Shown here piece after piece: positions 41,236 to 50,300 of a stretch of DNA of 64,000 bases. The DNA comes from an uncultured Bacteroidales bacterium (lineage in GTDB: Bacteria; Bacteroidota; Bacteroidia; Bacteroidales; Paludibacteraceae), in contig CACZVM010000005.1 in NCBI GenBank assembly GCA_902784585.1, positions 1-64,000 on the forward strand, given 5' to 3'. A program made the translations under genes and the position numbers. Numbering within the stretch: position 1 is the first letter of the stretch; every line of letters starts with the position of its first letter. The notes under the pieces were generated by a model. That model was not told where the DNA came from. It saw only the letters and a list, made by a program, of their open reading frames with translations, and did no database searches.

Positions 41236-42656
41236 TCTCTTGTTATTACAGTTACATGACTGTTCTGCCAACCTCCGTTCTCACCGGTACGAACAAACTT
41301 GATGTCAGATTGCAGACCATTGTAGGCGGTTTGACCATGGAGATATGCTACCAGCATCTTCATCAAATCGTATCCCAGCTGATCGTAGCGCGGCGTAACT
41401 GACACATGTTCGTTGACGAAATAGTGTTTCCACTCCGCCTCGTAGGCATCGGTGTCACTGTTGGAATTAAACATAGAGGTATATACTTGCGGCAGTCGGA
41501 TCTGCTCTTTCTGCCATGAGTACTGGCTGACGATGCGGATTCGATAGCCGGCTGCCTGCAGCATCTCCAGATGGGGGATAAGCGGACGTACGTGCTGGTA
41601 GCGATCGCTATGGAGAATGATGAGGTTCTCCTTCTCCTTGCTCAAGGCGTAGGCGGCTGAGTCGGCCATCAGGTCGCGCAGGGCAAGTCCGGTATAGGAG
41701 ATGCCGTTGGCCCGCATCTGCCTGCGTAGAGTGCGGATGGAGGAAGTCATGTCGGCTTCTCGCACTTCGACAGCTACGTAATGCAGATCTTTGGTCTGCA
41801 GCCATCGGCAGAGGCTGTCCGCCTCCTGACGATCCGTAGCATTGAACTGCATCAGTTGCGGGTGTCCGTTCAACTCCAGATCATTACTGAAGGGGATAAG
41901 CAGGGGCACATTATGGATTGTGGCCCAACTGGTCATCCGTTCTATCTGGATAGGATAGACAAGTCCGAGTATACCGCGGACGCTGTCAAGCAGGGTGCTG
42001 TCGCACAGTGCGTTCACGCGACGCTCGCTACGCTCGGTGTCGTAAACACGGAGGCGATAAATCGTGCTGTCGTTTTGCAGTTCGTGCAAGGCAAGCAATG
42101 CGCCCTGGTAGAACTCCAGCATCTTCTCCGCATTCGTGCTGCGCTTGATCTGCTGACTCTCGAAGGGCAGCATCAGTGCCAGTTCAATCACTTGCTTCTC
42201 CGGCAGAGGAAGCGTGTCGATGGTCAGGATAGTATCGATAGCGAGCGGGAGTGTGTCTGCATTTGCCGGTGTCTTGTCTGCGACGATGGGTGTCTCTTTC
42301 TGTTCTACAATCACCGGAGTCGGTTGAGGAGGAAGATCGCGTACTTCCGTCTTGACGACAACGGCTTCTGTCTGTCTGACCACTCTGCGGCCGGAAGGAA
42401 TCAGGATAGTCTCGCCGAAATGGAGTCCGCGTTGTTTGAGTTGCGGGTTCATACGGATGATCTCGCTCTGCGGCACGTTGAAGTTAACGCCCACACGATA
42501 GAGGCCGATGCCTTTCTCCACTTCATACTTATAGACGATCTCTCCGTCAATCGTATCCGTGGGGCAATTTATCTCGCTTTCCACCGGGGTTTGTGCCCAG
42601 AGCGGTGCGGCCGCAATGACGGCCATAATCCATATTAGAATGCGGTTATTTCTCAT
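41232..42656 (-). CDS. LysM plus periplasmic-binding-protein-like protein
   Basis: This 474-aa protein has a signal peptide (MAVIAAAPLWAQ). A LysM-like region (YKYEVEKGIGLYRVGVNFNV to GETILIPSGR, about 43-90) is expected to bind peptidoglycan. A linker rich in Pro, Thr and Val follows. A C-terminal domain with the layout of amino-acid-type periplasmic binding proteins starts at IELALMLPFESQQ (about 160) and includes FYQGALLALHELQ. Similar proteins are common in Bacteroidota; the ligand and role are unknown. It overlaps gldG by 11 bases. Confidence 0.85.
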   Translation of the reverse strand: MRNNRILIWIMAVIAAAPLWAQTPVESEINCPTDTIDGEIVYKYEVEKGIGLYRVGVNFNVPQSEIIRMNPQLKQRGLHFGETILIPSGRRVVRQTEAVVVKTEVRDLPPQPTPVIVEQKETPIVADKTPANADTLPLAIDTILTIDTLPLPEKQVIELALMLPFESQQIKRSTNAEKMLEFYQGALLALHELQNDSTIYRLRVYDTERSERRVNALCDSTLLDSVRGILGLVYPIQIERMTSWATIHNVPLLIPFSNDLELNGHPQLMQFNATDRQEADSLCRWLQTKDLHYVAVEVREADMTSSIRTLRRQMRANGISYTGLALRDLMADSAAYALSKEKENLIILHSDRYQHVRPLIPHLEMLQAAGYRIRIVSQYSWQKEQIRLPQVYTSMFNSNSDTDAYEAEWKHYFVNEHVSVTPRYDQLGYDLMKMLVAYLHGQTAYNGLQSDIKFVRTGENGGWQNSHVTVITRE

Positions 42657-44280
42657 ATTTTCTTCTTCGTATTAGTTGAACTATCAGTCCGATGAGTGCC
42701 AGCATAGCAATCGGACTCAGCGTACTTATCCACTGTATTTTCATTCGTTCGTCATGTGCCCGCTTGTCGTTGAGCAGACGTAGCGCGACGTTTTTCTCGC
42801 GCAGGCTGATCAGTCCGTCTGCATCGGTGAGCCAAAGTACGGCATTGACCATGAAGTCACGATTGCTGAATTGCATGCCGCTATAGCGATCGTAGCCCAT
42901 GGGTAGCGGTTGTCCCTGCTGCAACTCGTTTCCGGCGATGCTACCGCATCCAATGACGACTTGGCGTGACTTCTTCCCTTGCTTGACAATAGGCTCGCCA
43001 TGGATAATTCCCTCGGGCGTCATGCGATGGGCAAAGGCACTCGCGAATGCACCTTCAAGTGAGACGGCCACTGGTACGTATTGGAACTTGAACTGCGACA
43101 TGTCAGGGTTCATATCACTCAGGTTGACTTCACCGGGTGTGCCCGTAAGACGTGTGGCAGTGCTGGTGGCCAAAAGCACTCGTTTCTCAATGCCATCCTC
43201 GCCGCCTACAGCGTCAATCGGACAGACGAACATGCTGCTGACTTGTCCCAGATTCTTGGTGATGGGACTACCTTGACTGGTCAGGAGTAGCGGTGCGTAG
43301 GTCCAGGGTAGGGGCTGGAAGTTCGGTTGTTGCGGATCGCTTGACACATTAACGGGTATGGGCAGGCACTGTATGTCTTGGACGAGGGCAGGGTTGACAC
43401 GGACGCCGTAACGGAAGAGCATGTCGGTGATGCCCAAGTCCAGTGCAACGATAGGCGTGAAGCCTTCTTGCTGCAACACCTGTTCGCTGAACCGCACACC
43501 GTCGATGGCCCAGAGGAGTGCACCTCCCTGCATCAGGTATTGATCGAGTACGAACTTCTCCTGGTCGGAGAATGCACGTTGCGGCCCTACAATCATTACG
43601 GCCTTGTAGCCATCCAACATGTGCGCGTCGATGGCCGACGAATCGTCTGTGGCCATGATGCTGCCACGGTCCACCTGGTAGTAGCGGCTCAGCGCACGCA
43701 TCAGGTCGTAGGTATGCGCCTCATCCGGTTCTCCGTGCCCCTCAAGGATGGCTACGCGAGGTGTCTCTGTCTGTTGGAGCAGATGGAGCGCTTCGGCGAA
43801 GGCAAACTCGAGGTTCTCGATGCTCGCGTTTAGGTTCTCTTCGCCACTCAGGCCTCGTGTGTTCTTGAGTAAAGCCACCGGTGCTCGTCTGCCCTTGTAA
43901 CGCATGAGCGCGTAAGGATAGACGGTCGTCTGGGCAGTCTTTCCGTTCTGCTCTCGTTCGTGGATGACGATAGGAGACAAGCCGAGTGAGTCCGGCAGGT
44001 CGTTGGAGCCGGTAGAGATGCGGAGGTCGGCATAGACATCCATCTCGTCCAGTGTCTCACGTGTGGCTTTCTGCAGACGCCGGAAACCGGCGTTGAGGTC
44101 GCCCTGTAGGAACAGCGTCACTTCGATGGGCGCGTCTGTTTGCAGCAACAGTTGCTTGGTAGCCTCGTTGAGACTATAGTGCTTGTCATCCGTCAAATCC
44201 CAACGAACGACGAAAACCTGTGCCAGTATGTTTACCAGCACGACGCCAAGCAATACTATGACTGCATTACGCCACCTCAT
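42646..44280 (-). CDS. gldG: Gliding-motility-associated ABC transporter component GldG
   Basis: This 544-aa protein has an N-terminal membrane helix (AVIVLLGVVLVNILAQVF). A long extracytoplasmic part includes DLTDDKHYSLNEATKQLL, VTLFLQGDLNAGFRRLQ, and VAILEGHGEPDEAHTYDL (about 190-207). A closing C-terminal helix (LSPIAMLALIGLIVQLIRRRKY) follows. This is the Gldg/ABC-type uncharacterised domain. In Flavobacterium GldA, GldF and GldG form an ABC complex needed for gliding; in Bacteroidales the role is unclear. GldF, usually adjacent, is not in this window; the gene upstream is a PPIase. Confidence 0.9.
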   Translation of the reverse strand: MRWRNAVIVLLGVVLVNILAQVFVVRWDLTDDKHYSLNEATKQLLLQTDAPIEVTLFLQGDLNAGFRRLQKATRETLDEMDVYADLRISTGSNDLPDSLGLSPIVIHEREQNGKTAQTTVYPYALMRYKGRRAPVALLKNTRGLSGEENLNASIENLEFAFAEALHLLQQTETPRVAILEGHGEPDEAHTYDLMRALSRYYQVDRGSIMATDDSSAIDAHMLDGYKAVMIVGPQRAFSDQEKFVLDQYLMQGGALLWAIDGVRFSEQVLQQEGFTPIVALDLGITDMLFRYGVRVNPALVQDIQCLPIPVNVSSDPQQPNFQPLPWTYAPLLLTSQGSPITKNLGQVSSMFVCPIDAVGGEDGIEKRVLLATSTATRLTGTPGEVNLSDMNPDMSQFKFQYVPVAVSLEGAFASAFAHRMTPEGIIHGEPIVKQGKKSRQVVIGCGSIAGNELQQGQPLPMGYDRYSGMQFSNRDFMVNAVLWLTDADGLISLREKNVALRLLNDKRAHDERMKIQWISTLSPIAMLALIGLIVQLIRRRKYEK

Positions 44281-44286
44281 TCTCTA

Positions 44287-44330
44287 CTCGTAATTGTCTC
44301 GATAATGTCTCGATAGTGTCTCGATAAAAG
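44287..44330 (+). repeat. CTCG 11-base tandem repeat, locus 2 (four units)
   Basis: The units are CTCGTAATTGT, CTCGATAATGT, CTCGATAGTGT and CTCGATAAAAG, exactly 11 bases each. It fills the 56-base gap between the PPIase stop and the gldG start. The last unit is the same as at locus 3 (52669-52679) but for one base. Confidence 0.85.
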
Positions 44331-44336
44331 TGTGGG

Positions 44337-46133
44337 TTATTTCTTGATTTGTTCCCACACAGTTTGATCGATGACGACGGGATATTTGGCACGAAGGGCT
44401 TTGATCCATTCGGCTTCCAGATAGTCCTGATAGTCGGTGGTCACTTTGCCTTTCTCGTCGCTCCAGGTCTCAGGCGCTTTGAGTTTCTTGCCGAGGCAGA
44501 TGACTACCGGCAGTTGCTCGGAGGGCGTGAATTCAGCCTTTTTCAGCTTGAAGCCGAATTTGTCTATAGCTGCGTTCTTGCCCTGTTCCCACAGACCGTG
44601 TTGCACCTTGACGTATTGTACGCTGTCGGTGTTGAGGCGGCGCGTGATATAGGCGTTGATGCTGTCGGCTTCGGCGCTCTTGATGATGGCCTTGGCTGCT
44701 TTGGCACTGCTCTTGTCTTTGCACTGCAGCAGATAGCCTTTCCAGCGCGGTTGCTCCCAAGGATAATTCTTCTTGTTGGCCAGGAAGTACGTCTGAAGGC
44801 CGATGGTGTCTTTGGCAGCTTTGTCCCATACTTCGCGCAGCGATACTTCGAAGAGCAGAATGCCGTCGTGGTACTCTTTGACAAGGTTCCTGAGGTCGGC
44901 GTATTTGTCCTCGAGGTGCTCGTCGGCATAAGCCTTGACATCAGCGTCGCTCATCTCAGCGGGCAGGTTGTACTCGGCACGGGTCTTGCGGATAAAGCTC
45001 TTCTCCGCCTCCTTCATGCGCTCGTCTCGTTGTACCTGACGTAGGATCTGAGCGCGCATTGAGTCGAGCGGTTGGATGCCGCGTTGTCCCTCTTTGAGGA
45101 TGATGTGCCAGCCGTAGGCGGAGCGAATGGGTTGGCTGATCTCGCCATCTTTGAGGCTGAAAGCTGCATCCTCGAAGGGCTTGACCATCATGCCTTTGCC
45201 GAACCAGTTGAGATCACCGCCACGTGCGCTACTGCCGCGGTCGTCGGACTCCAGTTTAGCCACTTCGGCGAAGTTCTCTGCCGTGACGATGGCACGGATA
45301 GAGTCGATCTGCGCTTTCTTGACAGCAGCAGTGCTATCGGCCTGCTTGAGTTGTTCGGGATCCGCCTCGTTGGCGCGCGGCACCATCTTCATGATATGAC
45401 GAGCACGCACCTCTTCGTGATCACGCTCCTCCTCCACCAGCACAATGTGGAATCCGTATTGAGTGCGGAAGACCTCGCTGATTTGTCCGACGGGTGTAGC
45501 GTAGACGGCCTCCTCGAGCGGATAGACATAACGGAACGGAGTGATCCATCCGAGTTCGCCTCCGGTCTCCTGTACACTCGGGTCGGTGCTGAGTTCACGT
45601 GCAACAGCATCAAATGCCTCCACCTTCTGGCGCACGAGTTTAGCCCGTTTGCCTTTGCCTTTCATCACACCTTTGCCGATGGTGACGCGTTCGCGTGCCT
45701 CGTTGATCTTGGCTTGTGCTTCGGCCACAGCAGCGCTGTCTGCGCTGGCGGGGCATTGGATAGCAATGTGGGCAGCGCGACGATCTTTGGCCATATGACG
45801 CCAACTCATCTCCACGAGGCTGTCGATGGCCTGTTGATCTTGGAGGTACTTCGGCGTAGCCTGTGCGCGGTAGCCTTTCAGCTCTTTAAGGAAAGCCTCG
45901 GTGGTGTCAATGCCTTGTTGCTCGGCTTCGATCACTTTGAGTTTGAAATTGATGAACATGTCAAGGTACTCGTCCATCGTTTTGGGGTCAACCGCACCGG
46001 CCTGGTTGTTTTTCTCATAGATATAGAGAAACTCCTCTGCACTAACGGGTTGACCGTTGATAGTCATAAGCGTTTGAGCCTGCATAGCGAGGCCCATCCA
46101 ACCGGCGACTAATACCAATACTAATTTCTTCAT
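44337..46133 (-). CDS. Periplasmic PpiC-type peptidyl-prolyl isomerase (SurA-like)
   Basis: This 598-aa chaperone/isomerase has a signal peptide (KKLVLVLVAGWMGLAMQAQ). It has an N-terminal SurA-like helical region and two parvulin domains. The first covers about residues 115-240 (AAHIAIQCPAS to GFHIVLVEEERDHEEVRARHI, in parts) and the second about 250-370 (SARGGDLNWFGKG, SAYGWHIILKEGQ). A long C-terminal helical region follows. Such proteins fold outer-membrane proteins in the periplasm. The start could be ATG 46133 or 46139. It has its own promoter and leads the long minus-strand run toward 34670. Confidence 0.93.
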   Translation of the reverse strand: MKKLVLVLVAGWMGLAMQAQTLMTINGQPVSAEEFLYIYEKNNQAGAVDPKTMDEYLDMFINFKLKVIEAEQQGIDTTEAFLKELKGYRAQATPKYLQDQQAIDSLVEMSWRHMAKDRRAAHIAIQCPASADSAAVAEAQAKINEARERVTIGKGVMKGKGKRAKLVRQKVEAFDAVARELSTDPSVQETGGELGWITPFRYVYPLEEAVYATPVGQISEVFRTQYGFHIVLVEEERDHEEVRARHIMKMVPRANEADPEQLKQADSTAAVKKAQIDSIRAIVTAENFAEVAKLESDDRGSSARGGDLNWFGKGMMVKPFEDAAFSLKDGEISQPIRSAYGWHIILKEGQRGIQPLDSMRAQILRQVQRDERMKEAEKSFIRKTRAEYNLPAEMSDADVKAYADEHLEDKYADLRNLVKEYHDGILLFEVSLREVWDKAAKDTIGLQTYFLANKKNYPWEQPRWKGYLLQCKDKSSAKAAKAIIKSAEADSINAYITRRLNTDSVQYVKVQHGLWEQGKNAAIDKFGFKLKKAEFTPSEQLPVVICLGKKLKAPETWSDEKGKVTTDYQDYLEAEWIKALRAKYPVVIDQTVWEQIKK

Positions 46134-46180
46134 ATACATAGAATTTTAAATATTTTTTTGTATTCCATACAAATAGCCCG

Positions 46181-46212
46181 CAAAATTACAAAAAAATTTT
46201 GATATGTGCAAA
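46181..46212 (-). promoter_or_regulatory. Promoter for the PPIase-gldG-parAB run
   Basis: The minus-strand -7 box is TAATTTTG (46181-46188) and the -33 box is TTTG (46209-46212), with a 20-base spacer. It overlaps the divergent nrnA promoter. Confidence 0.75.
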
Positions 46213-46228
46213 TAAATTTGTATCTTTG
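46198..46228 (+). promoter_or_regulatory. Promoter for nrnA
   Basis: The -33 box is TTTG (46198-46201) and the -7 box is TATCTTTG (46221-46228), with a 19-base spacer. The -33 region interleaves with that of the opposite promoter, so the two probably compete. Confidence 0.75.
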
Positions 46229-46244
46229 CACAAATTTTACGACT

Positions 46245-47294
46245 ATGAACACCCCAATATCTCCTGAATTAGTGTCGAAGGCGCACGAAGTGCTTGCAGA
46301 AGCACAGCGTGTAGTCATCTTCACGCACATGGGTCCGGACGGTGATGCCATCGGTTCGTCGCTGGCCCTGCGTCATTATCTGGAATCACGTTCTACAGCT
46401 ACTCAGGCGACCGTGATCGTGCCTAATGATTTTCCGGATTTTCTGGCATGGATGCCAGGGGCGGACCAGATACTGGTGTATGAGGGTCATGCGGAGCAAT
46501 GCGACCGTTGTCTGGACGAAGCGGATGTGGTGGTTTGTCTGGATTTCAATGATCCTCGGCGTATAGGGCCTGTCGGAGAGAGAGTGCAGCAAAAACCGTG
46601 CCCAAAGGTGATGATAGATCATCATTTGTATCCGACGGATTTTGCGACGGTCTTGATTTCGGACCCAGCGGTTTCATCGACATGCGAGTTGGTGTATTAT
46701 TTCCTGCGTCAAAGGGAGGGCGAGTCGTGGCATCCCTCGCCGGAGATAGCCAATTGTCTGTACACCGGATTGATGACAGATACCGGTAATTTCTCGTATA
46801 ACAGCAATCGGCCGGAACTATATGAGATCATCGCGGAACTGATGCGTGCGGGGATACAGAAAGATGTCATCTATGATCGCGTCTTCAATCAATATTCGGC
46901 CGACCGGATGCGTCTGATGGGGTATTGTCTATACAAGAAGATGCGTCTCTACCCGGAGCATCATATGGCACTAATCACTTTGTCGATTGACGAATTGAAA
47001 CAATTCAACTACAAGCAAGGCGATACCGAAGGTATCGTTAACCTGCCGCTGCAGATGGGAGATATCTTCTATTCGGTCTTTATGCGTGAGCAGGAACCGA
47101 AGCCGGGGACCACGAAGAATGTGGTGAAGGTGTCATTCCGTTCGCAAGGAGACAGGCCCGTGAATGTGATGGCGGCAGAAGTATTCCGTGGCGGAGGACA
47201 TGCGAATGCGTCGGGCGGTGATTTCTACGGATCAATACATACTGCTGCGCGTTTGTTCTTGCGCGAGTATCCGAAGTATTTTAAGAAGGAATAA
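46245..47294 (+). CDS. nrnA: DHH-family phosphoesterase, NrnA-type (nanoRNase / pAp phosphatase)
   Basis: NrnA degrades 2-5 base RNA fragments and dephosphorylates 3'-phosphoadenosine 5'-phosphate. The 349-aa protein has the DHH domain motifs FTHMGPDGDAIGSSLAL (about residues 27-43), VVCLDFNDPRR and MIDHHLYP, and the C-terminal DHHA1 motif FRGGGHANASGGDF. The start at 46245 is chosen because a longer frame would cross the -7 box. It is a single-gene unit that ends in a strong palindromic terminator. Confidence 0.93.
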   Translation: MNTPISPELVSKAHEVLAEAQRVVIFTHMGPDGDAIGSSLALRHYLESRSTATQATVIVPNDFPDFLAWMPGADQILVYEGHAEQCDRCLDEADVVVCLDFNDPRRIGPVGERVQQKPCPKVMIDHHLYPTDFATVLISDPAVSSTCELVYYFLRQREGESWHPSPEIANCLYTGLMTDTGNFSYNSNRPELYEIIAELMRAGIQKDVIYDRVFNQYSADRMRLMGYCLYKKMRLYPEHHMALITLSIDELKQFNYKQGDTEGIVNLPLQMGDIFYSVFMREQEPKPGTTKNVVKVSFRSQGDRPVNVMAAEVFRGGGHANASGGDFYGSIHTAARLFLREYPKYFKKE

Positions 47295-47327
47295 GAAAAG
47301 AAGCGACCCGCGGGTCGCTTCTTTTCT
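47294..47327. terminator. Perfect 34-base palindromic terminator, bidirectional
   Basis: The arms AGAAAAGAAGCGACCCG (47294-47310) and CGGGTCGCTTCTTTTCT (47311-47327) are exact inverted copies with no loop. The arms end in A-runs on one side and T-runs on the other, so it can stop transcripts from nrnA and from the 1733-aa gene. It occupies the whole gap between their stops. Confidence 0.9.
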
Positions 47328-47329
47328 GT

Positions 47330-50300
47330 TTATTGCACTCGTGTGCCGCGTGCATCGTAGATGCGACCGTCGCGGATAATATATAGGCGACCGTCTATCA
47401 TGCGTTTGCGTACGTAGTCACGCGAGTTGTCGTCGGTAACGGGATCGAGGGCCGTAGGCGTTTCTTGCACCGGTGAGATCTCGAGCCAGAAACGTCCGTT
47501 GTGCGTGCCCTGACTCAGCGTGGCGGTGTACGTCAAGCCTGTGCTGAGGTTGGTACGCATGCCGGACAGTGAATCGATGAGCGTGATACCTATACCGTCG
47601 CTGCCGTCTGGTAGTGCGAAAGTATAGTCGCCTGCTTGGTCCGCCTTGGAGAGCACAACACCCAACGGAATCAGCGTGGTCTCTTCGGTATGAAGCGACA
47701 TGCTATTGGCTGCCACTTGCTCGTTGCCTACGAAGGAATAGAGGTAGGCGTGGTTGTACTTAGGCTCTTTGCTAAGGTCCTGTCCGAAATCGAAGGAGTC
47801 GGTCACTTGTTCCATGGTGCTCATGCGAATGTAGGTCTGATCTTCGAATGTACCCTCTCGCTCCAGCGTGAGACGCCATGTGTAGTCAATGGTTTTCGTC
47901 TGTCGACGGGCTACGATGGATGATGTGTTGGGCTTGCCTACCACTTTCTGCCAATAGATAGCACTACTACATTGCACCAGATAAGCGAATGTCGGGCGGA
48001 AGTGGAAGGGGTGAGTAGAACGTGGCGTGAGAGAGTTGTCGGTGGTGTTCCACTCGTAGAGGAAAGGTAGTGAGCCGGTGACAATCTCCCATTGGGGATG
48101 AGGTTGCCAAGCGATGTTCTCACCGCCTTCGCCAGTAAGTACTTCCATGGTGTAATCATTATATCCAGGCACTCCGATGCATCGCCAGTAACTGTCTTTG
48201 ATGGTGTGATCCATCTCAGGATGAAGTCCATCTGAATTATGGTTGATCTGGCACTGGTATTCCTCGCCCAGGGCAGGGAGTGTGGCCTCCGATGTTGCGA
48301 TTGTTTCTATATGCATATTAGACGGGAAGAACAGCTCGACATTATGGATCTGGTTGAGCCAGAAGGTGGTGGTGTCGTTGTACTCCATCTGGCTGAGATC
48401 GAGGCTAAGTAGGTAACCTTCGTTCGCTTTGAGCACGAAGGTGTTGTGGTCGATGCCTAATTCGGAGTGGATGTAGTCCCAGTTGGTACAATCGTGATTG
48501 AAGCAATTGTCGGCAAAATAACCTTGCTGTGCGCGGCGTAGGCCGTTGTAGCGGGATATGATCCATTGCTCACCGTAAGTGCCGAAGCCAAACACATCAC
48601 TTAGGTTGACATCAAACGGGAAGGAGATGAAATAGTGCTGACGTTCAAAGACCGGTATCTGTTCTCCACCTATCAAGAGGGGATGGTAGGTGGCTATTTG
48701 CTCGTCGGTGAGGCAGTGCTCTTTTATTTCATCCTCGGTGTCACCTGGGCCGCGACGTCGGTTGTTGAGTGTCCAACGGTTGAACTTCATCACACCGTAG
48801 ACGGTTCTTACGTCCGAAAGTTTGCTATCGTCGTTAGTCATAGTGATGCAGTCGGCATCTTTTTGATGATCACGAATGATCATAGCGTCTGCCTCAATCT
48901 GCTGAGTTCCCGTTATGTCGCCACTTGGCATCCATGCAGTCACCAAACGATTGGTCTTGAAGTCATAGATGATACGCATTTTTTGTGGAGTGGTACTATA
49001 TGATTCTCCTCCCAAAATCTTTATGGCATGGTCTGAAGAAAAGTCATCAAAGAATTCATCTCCGCCATCACCACGGAAATATTGTGCATCTTTGGGTTCG
49101 ACTGTTGTGTAGCAAGCGTAGAGCTTGGCGTAGGTGCCAGGCACGACCTTGATGTAGGATTCGTAAATCCAGTTCTGGTCGTCGTGCAAGAGGACTGCGT
49201 TTGCTTCGAGATTAGCGGTCGCGGGGATGGCGTTGCCGTCTTTGTCCTTCAGTCCTGCGTCGCCAACGAGTACGAGGAATCTTTTGGCGACGTTGGTCGC
49301 CGAGGCAACATATGCACGGCAGATTTTGTTGGTATGCCAGTTCCACATAAAGCGGATGTTGGCACTATACATGTCGGCGGTAGGATCAGTATCGGGTTTG
49401 CCGTCTTTTCCACGATGTTCAGCCATCAACTCGCCATCAGGATGTGCAGGGTCATCCGCATAGATGTTTTCGTATTCGTTATTATAATCTTGAATCAGTG
49501 TGTCGGAGATACAGGGGCTGTAGTCGTTGGCGATGCAGAACATGACGTTGGTACCACGCGGACACCATTTGGCCTTGTAGTGGCTGAATTTCTCACCAAA
49601 ACTATTCTGTTCGCTTTCAGAGAAAGCAGAGTAGGTCATCTTATGGTCGTAGTCGTTGCGATAATTGCCCCATTTGCTGTGGAGTGCCCCACAACGGATA
49701 TAATATGGACCGGTATATTTCTCGATCTTGACAAGGCTCATTGCACCACCGGACTGATGAACGATGAGGTTGTAAACTCCCGATTCCTCTACAGCCGGAT
49801 CGTCGTTGATGTTGATAGGAGAGGTGGGCGTTCCCCATGACACCTCGCCTGTCGTGCTGTTGATGCCAGTTACTTTGCGGAATTGGATAGTCGGGGACGA
49901 TCCTTTGCTGATGAAGAACGAGACGGTATCGGTAGCGCCCTCTTCGGAATAGATGACGCGGGAAGGATGAGACCATGCCGCAGTGTGTGGACCTTTCGAC
50001 CAAGTAGCCAAATCTTTGTAGACAACCTGGAAGTCACCGGTCTTGGTGGGATAATGTACACCCACTACATAGTTGTAGCCGTTCTTGTTGGCGAAGGACA
50101 ATGTGAAGGTATAGGTACCCGCAGCGGTAGTAAGGAGTCCGCACTTGGATGTGCTTGTCTTGAACTCCCAAGGTGTTTGTCCAACATCGCCACTATTACC
50201 GTTTTTCATAATGCCGTTGTTGCCGAACCATTGATTGTCAGCGCGATAGATCTTAAAACCATAGGTGGTTGTCTCGCTGAGTGCAAGGTCGACAGGCGCA

